Assembly: GCA_016584495.1 (NCBI GenBank)
Contig: WAID01000015.1
Span: forward strand, 2,604,501 to 2,668,500
Length of the DNA stretch: 64,000 bases
Source: Celoporthe dispersa
Taxonomy: Eukaryota; Ascomycota; Sordariomycetes; Diaporthales; Cryphonectriaceae
Direction of reading: 5' to 3'
In this document: positions 58,601 through 64,000 of the stretch, piece after piece
How the letters are laid out: each line of letters starts with the position of its first letter
Position numbering within the stretch: the first letter of the stretch is position 1
Program-made: the position numbers and the translations under genes
Notes under the pieces: generated by a model
Databases searched by the model: none
What the model was told of the DNA's origin: nothing
The model's input: only the letters and a program-made list of their open reading frames with translations

Positions 58601-60063
58601 CGCCACTTTGGAGACTTGGGGCGTCTAGACCTTTGGTTCGTGAAGTTTATGTGGATGACTCAGGTGGTGGTGGTGATGATGATACTACCCACAAGCTGCC
58701 ATTATCTAATGATCCCCTTAGAGCGTAGTGGTCTCGACATCTTCACGATCCCAGGGACAGACACATCGTTCCAAAGAGCGGCTCACATCCGCGGTACGAA
58801 CACGAAGATGCATGCTATGTATGGTAGTGGGCAGATGAATGGTATGACTGGTGACTATGTAGGTTTTAGCCGGTAGACTACAGCACAGTACCATAGTACA
58901 GTAAGCTGCCTTCAACCAACGTCCCAACTGGGTGACGCGCATAAGGGATGGTGGTGTTGCGCTTATCGAACCAGGCATCCTCGAGGGGAGGGAAAGAAAA
59001 GACACTAAGAAGATGAGGAAGAGAACAAGAAATAAAACGAAAAACAAGACTTTGTTAGAAAGAGAAAAAAAGGGAAGAAGCTACCAGGGGAAGGATGCAA
59101 ATCGCCCAATCCGGTATGAACCAGGGGTGATGGGGTCGTGTTTAAATTCCGTGATTGGTCCTCAATCACTGGCAGGCGAACCAACCAGATCGCGGCAATG
59201 TCGTCGAGACCGGTCTCGATGAAATCCGGCCTGTGCTGCCCGGAAGACGCGGCCTCAGAAAGGGTGACGAGTCCCGTTTGACCGCAGCGTGGTAGCAGCG
59301 AGATGGGTGGTATACGACACCGGGGAGGGTGCAGTCTGAGACATGTCGTCGAGTTGTGCTTCTTATCAGCACGCGTGTCTGTGCTGCAGTCGTCACTCGC
59401 ATGGGAGGACGCATGCTGGTTCGAGACGTGTGGGAGGGACCACCCTGCCGGGGAAGACAGCTCGGGTACGCGTAGAGTCTGACAGTCTGTCAAGCGATCC
59501 GAAAAAGGGAGAGAGAAGGGGAAAAAAAAGAAAAAGGAACAGAAAGAAAGAAAGAGAAAAAAGAGCCGCGACAGGCGCCAGGCGGCGAGGGTAAACCTGT
59601 GTCTTGATCCTGGGCTGACGAGGATCGAGTGGTGCTCAAGACGCCAGAGTCTCCGTTATTTGTGGGAACTTACTATAATAGATGCGCAACGGCTCGCAAT
59701 CTAAAGAGACGCGGCCGTCGCAGGGCGAGCTGACCACCACACACCATCAGCACACCGTCGTCCCGCAGACCGCAGACCTTGTCCTGGTCTCTGGCTGGCT
59801 GTGAGCAAATCGATGAGAGGAAGACCATGTAGACAGGAAACCCCAAGGGGTCTAGTACTTAATAGTAGAGGAGGTTGTCGCCAACAAGTACGGAGGGGCT
59901 GAGAGCTGTGACGCCGGGGCCCTCCCGGTTTGTCGGGACCATGGCAGTCAGAACTTTGACCTCTGTTCCTCTTTGTTGGTGGTGACTATCTGACTGGCTG
60001 ACATGAACTGCACTTTGGGGTAAGATTAGATAGATGAGGTGTGGGCGTCACAAGCATCCCTCT

Positions 60064-60083
60064 GGTGGTGGTGGTGGTGGTGG
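60064..60083. repeat. (GGT)n microsatellite
   Basis: Six to seven GGT units in intergenic sequence, followed by T-rich tracts. Confidence 0.75.
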
Positions 60084-61829
60084 GTTTTTCTTTCTTTTTG
60101 GGGTTTTTTTCTCCTTCTTTCCCTCTTCCTGGGGGAGGGATTGAGTTGAGTGGTTGTGGCGACAGGTGGAGCACACATCCGTATCCCCGGTCCAGCGCTT
60201 GTCTGTGGGCCTTGAATGGAGGGAACTGTCAGGACCCCTGTTCCGTGGTGGAGGGTGAGGACCAGCAGGGGTTGGACTGGAGAAAGAGGAGAAGAGGGGG
60301 CGACAAGGGCCACAGGAGCCATTCGGCTGGTGCAGCGTGAGACATTGTCTAAGACATGCAGATGGGCACATCCGCCGTGACGGGTTCGGGTCGAGTTCAG
60401 GCATGCTCTATGGCTCTGGCTCCTAAGACAGAAAAAAAAAGCAAATACGAAGCGGATAAGCCCCAATCTGGCGACACAGGCCGAGGCATCTGTGAAGGTT
60501 GTAGTGAAAATCTCAGCTCAAAGGCAGAGAGACGTTGGCCCGCCGGTACCCGCTGCTCAACCGTAGGGAAACCACGACCCAAGATGCATACTAGTACCAC
60601 CACACAGCACAGGCCGGGAAGAAAGAGGAAAGAGGGAGGGGGGAGTGGGAAATCGGCAGGAGATTCCCATTTTCGACAGCAACGGAAATGTTCATCAACA
60701 TGGTTCCTTCCCACCCCTTCCCTCTGGGTCATACCTGGCCATGCCCGATATGGCCTAAGGTGTACTACGGTAGGAACCACTCCTCCTCTCTGCAGGTCGG
60801 AATTCGAATTTTATCGCCCAATGGCACCAGCAAGCCTCAGCCCCAGCTCTCCTATAGGGCCTCACCGTATGCACGATCCAGGGCTTTTGGGTGTTCAAGG
60901 GTCCGTCCCCGTCCCTCTCGACTTACGCGCATGGCATGGCGCAGTTCTTGCAGATTTGTGGGACATTCCCATTGCTCATCGCCCATCCGCCGTCCGCCAT
61001 CCACTCGCTTGCGCCCAATGTCTGCTGCTGCTGCAGCTGGTGGTCCACACGCGCCCCGCCCTGCTGGTCCCTGGGTGCTGCCTCCTCCTGCAGGTCCTTC
61101 GCCTTACCTTCCATACTGTCGGAGGCAACCCTCTGTCTCTCTCACTCTCTACTTTTTTTTTCTCTCTTTTTTATGGGTCCGCCTGTGCGACTCGTTTGCT
61201 GCACCACCGTGCTGGCCTACACGAGGCCGGCTGGCAGCCAGCTCAGAGGGCTGCCTCAATAGATTCACCCTCCTCCGCCTCGACGGTTTCCTCACCGCAA
61301 TTGACAGATCATCATCAAGCAGCAACCGCCGTCCCAGACACTGCGAGGCGACAACAACAACGCCACAGCCAGGCCAGGGATAGCTACCATAACCCGTTTC
61401 TGAATTATACAGTACCCGCATTTTAATCCTGGCTGGCCAGTTGCCGGTACTGAGAAGAGTCATGGGATGTGGCCATTATCGATATCCTGGCGCCTTTTTC
61501 CCCAGCTCTCGTTGTCTCGACCCTGGTCTCTGGGAGAGCATAAATCCTATTCCCATCTTGTCCGCCCACACACACACACCACCACCACCCTAAAAGCTAC
61601 CCTTGGATGGGGAGAAGAAAGAGAAGAAAAAGAAAAAAAGGAAAAGACACCAAAAGAGGGCTTACACCTAAATAAAACTTGCTCTCCTCGTCCTCCGGCT
61701 CTCACTTTCCCTTTTGACGCCACATCCCTCCTTCTTTTTGTTTTCCTCTCTCCTGCTGGTGGTTCTCTGTATCATTTCCTCATCGTCTCTCTTACCAATC
61801 TTTTCCCCAAGGACCCAACAGCGTTCCAT

Positions 61830-61854
61830 ACCACCACCACCACCACCACCACCA
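61830..61854. repeat. (ACC)n microsatellite
   Basis: Eight ACC units in the pyrimidine-rich region upstream of the gene at 62690. Confidence 0.8.
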
Positions 61855-62689
61855 TTCTACACTTGCACACGGAAGGACACCAGGGGCCAAAGGCTCTCAT
61901 CTCGCTTTGGGCATATATTGGTCGCACGTTTCCTGGACGATCCCCGTGGAGGGACAAGAAAAACAAAAACCCCTCAGTGTGGCTCACAACGTCGTCTTAA
62001 ACGCCCATCTCTTTCCCCTCCTTCACAGGGGTGCTACCATCCATCACCTTTAGCGAGCTTACTTGCCCCAGTCCTCCAGTCAACCCTGCCTGGTCACCCC
62101 CATCCACGACACCCTCGGATGCTACCTCAACACACCCTTCCGATATCGTCTTGTTGACTTTTTTTACCCTCATTCTTCCCCAGCTCTGGAGTTTTCTTCA
62201 CCTCATCTCTGCCTACCTTTGTTTTTGTTCGTTTTATTTTTATTTTTAATGTGCTCCTTCGTGCCACCGTGCTGGGATTTCTGACGTCTTCATCTGCCCC
62301 GTTTCGGCACTTGAGGTCTCGTCTCTTACACACATACATATACATACGCAAGGCTGGTGTGCAACCTCGATCTCGTGGATCGTGCCCGATCCTCATCACC
62401 TGGGCACACGATCCTCCGGCCGACCCTGTACGTCCGAGTCCTCTCATGTATGCCGCGATGCGATAACGTGCCAGAACGTGGCGCATCCCACACCTTCGTG
62501 CTGTCTCAAGCGCCTGCAAGATCTACAGACAGCTCTCCCACATCAGGCGTCAGGCTCATGAGATCTTTAGGCTGACCACTGCTGCCCAGACTATCCTTAA
62601 TATTGAGTGAGAGTCTTCTTTCGCCGGGGATGGAGAACAATGTGTAATTGAGCCATCATCAAACTGCTGCGACGCTTTATTCACACAAG

Positions 62690-64000
62690 ATGGCGTCCTC
62701 GAGAACAACAGCGTCATCCAGGCGCCAGGAGATACCCGAAAGCACAACAACACAGCTGCAGCGGTCGGGTGCCTACATGGATGCGTCAGCAGCAGAAAGT
62801 GTGGCCCCTCTCAGCCGAAGGGCCAGAAAGGCAGCCGAGTCCGCTCGGATGGCCGCAGTCGACCCCAGCCGCCTCAGGCCACCAGCAGGATACCGCAGAC
62901 CTCGTCACGACGCGCCGCTGCTGCTCCACAAAGTTATGCGTGGAAGCAGACGCTCACGCAACAGCACCGACCGGGAAATTCGAACGCCAGTGATGTGTCG
63001 GGAAAGACGACTGCTACCAGCACCAGCAGCGCCTCATCTGCCCCTTCGAGCCGGTCGCAGGAGAGCGCAAGACAGCCTCGGAATGTGTTGCGGAGGAAGC
63101 AGCCTGCCGCGGCTGGACAGCAGCATCACGCTCGGAGCATCTCGTCGCGGTCCGAGTCTACGTCTTCGGCTCCCCTGTCACAGTCGTCGTTGGACCTGAG
63201 CAGAGATGGACCCGTGGACAGGGGCTTCACGGACAGCCCGGCCTCGATCCGGATGGCGCAGAGGATCGAGCTTCCGACCGGCAGCGCGCAGCCTGTCACC
63301 ATCTACCCAGAACTAGACCGTTATCGAGACTTCAAGCCCCAGGCAGCGGTGGGCCATCCTCACCTGGAGGTACCCTACCCGATCACGACTGACCTCCCCG
63401 CCGACACCTCTATTCTCGAGCACAAGCAGCCAGCACAGCGCCTGGAGCGGCAGCCCGTCGACCAGATTCTCCGAGTCTCCTGGAGGCGGCCCCTACAGCC
63501 GCGACACGACCCCGACGTCCATGTCTTCGGTCTCACCAGGGCTTGTCGCGCCGATGAGACTCCCCATCTCAAGGCCCAAGCAGACTACCAGCCCGGCAGA
63601 GACCAGGCCGCCCGTCGTCCGCAGAAGGGCCGGAAGCTCATCTCATGACGTCTCTGACGCGAGCACCGACCGTGATGGTCTGGCCGCGGTGAGGAGTCGT
63701 CGAACTCATCCTCGTCTGGCTCTACTATCCGCGCTGCTGCCTTCATCAGGGACCAGCAGCAGAAGGGCGCCCTTCCCGGGGCGCTGCCATCTCCCTCCAC
63801 GAACATCATCGGAGCACTTCAACGTCCAGAACCGAGGAGAGGCTGAAGGCGCCACTCACCCTCGCGGGACATCGCAGGATCACCTTTGTCCAGGGCCACT
63901 CCGCCGATCCGGCCGAGTCGAGAAGGTATCACAGACCTACAGTCACAGATAGGCCTACCACTGCCCGTGGTCCACAGCAATCTATCGTCGACTTCCTTGT
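62690..64000 (+). CDS. Partial Ser/Pro-rich disordered protein of unknown function (cut by the right edge)
   Basis: Start ATG 62690 (MASSRTTASSRRQEI). The coding signal then passes through several frames. It is strongest at 62950-63395 (SGKTTATSTSSASSAPSS, NVLRRK, RIELPTGSAQPVTIYPELDR, HLEVPYPITTDLP), 63400-63680 (GPYSRDTTPTSMSSVSPGLV, PPVVRRRAGSSS), 63680-63830 (EESSNSSSSGSTIRAAAF) and about 63830-64000 (PLTLAGHRRITFVQGHSADP). Shifts lie between 62760 and 62950, at CCCC 63396-63399, near 63690 and near 63830. The protein is Ser/Thr/Pro/Gln-rich and likely disordered, with short conserved-looking islands. I recall similar Ser-rich fungal proteins of unknown function but cannot name a family. 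The C-terminus lies outside the window. Confidence 0.55.

Larger units (their letters stand above)
54926..62689. other. Long gene-poor region with microsatellites
   Basis: 7.8 kb without a recognisable gene. It holds GA tracts at 55134-55149 and 56211-56225, a GT tract at 55612-55638, (GGT)n at 60064-60083 and (CAC)n at 61830-61854, plus purine-rich runs near 59500-59570. The last 1.2 kb (61500-62690) is pyrimidine-rich and probably leader or promoter of the gene at 62690. The 356-codon frame at 60356-61426 looks random. Confidence 0.5.

Noticed and set aside
60356..61426. 356-codon plus-strand open frame
   Set aside because: Random-looking composition, no domain-like segments, and it runs through T-rich and C-rich tracts; most likely chance in GC-rich non-coding DNA.
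1..64000. Transposons, CRISPR arrays, telomere repeats, biosynthetic gene cluster
   Set aside because: No transposase or reverse-transcriptase motifs, no long terminal or inverted repeats, no spaced direct repeats, no TTAGGG arrays, and the single P450 and the SDR are far apart with housekeeping genes between them.

Overview
The window is nuclear DNA of a filamentous ascomycete, most likely a Sordariomycete. The evidence is short (50-150 bp) GT-AG introns with GTRNGT donors, G/C-ending codons, pyrimidine-rich leaders, gene families typical of Pezizomycotina, and an intron-containing tRNA-Asp. There are no operons, phage, CRISPR arrays or intact transposons. Apart from the FAD/NADPH reductase and the P450, both of unknown pathway, the genes are mostly housekeeping. 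I see no biosynthetic cluster and no convincing undescribed multi-gene system.

Left third (1-22 kb): a repeat-containing gene cut by the left edge (minus); an unrecognised coiled-coil protein (plus, 3.3-5.1 kb); an unrecognised protein with an in-frame stop (minus, 8.7-10.0 kb); mitochondrial phosphatidylserine decarboxylase Psd1 (minus, 11.3-13.1 kb); a HERP/Usa1-like ubiquitin-domain membrane protein (plus, 14.1-16.3 kb); a short-chain dehydrogenase (plus, 17.5-18.4 kb); a carnosine N-methyltransferase-like protein (minus, 19.4-20.8 kb); proteasome assembly chaperone 4 (plus, 21.6-22.1 kb).

Middle (24-48 kb): transportin Kap104 (plus); an Frm2-type nitroreductase (minus); a CPR-like FAD/NADPH reductase with no flavodoxin domain (minus); a 7.7 kb gene-poor gap holding some coding-like minus-strand patches; a cytochrome P450 (plus); a membrane-anchored ubiquitin protease (minus); a GNAT acetyltransferase (plus).

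Right part (48-64 kb): a Tho1/SARNP-type SAP-domain mRNP protein (plus), a PQ-loop membrane protein (minus), tRNA-Asp(GTC) with a 30-nt intron (minus), about 7.8 kb without a recognisable gene, and a Ser/Pro-rich disordered protein that runs off the right edge.

The dominant anomaly is technical or evolutionary. Eleven of the fifteen protein genes need one to seven single-base corrections to stay in frame. Nearly all fall in homopolymers of 3-6 bases, mostly G/C runs, and most are one-base losses. After correction every complete gene model adds up to a whole number of codons. Psd1, Kap104, the P450 and the PQ-loop gene are intact. The pattern fits homopolymer miscalling in the assembly better than pseudogenisation. 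Gene coordinates below span the breaks; lengths quoted as 'corrected' assume those indels are errors.
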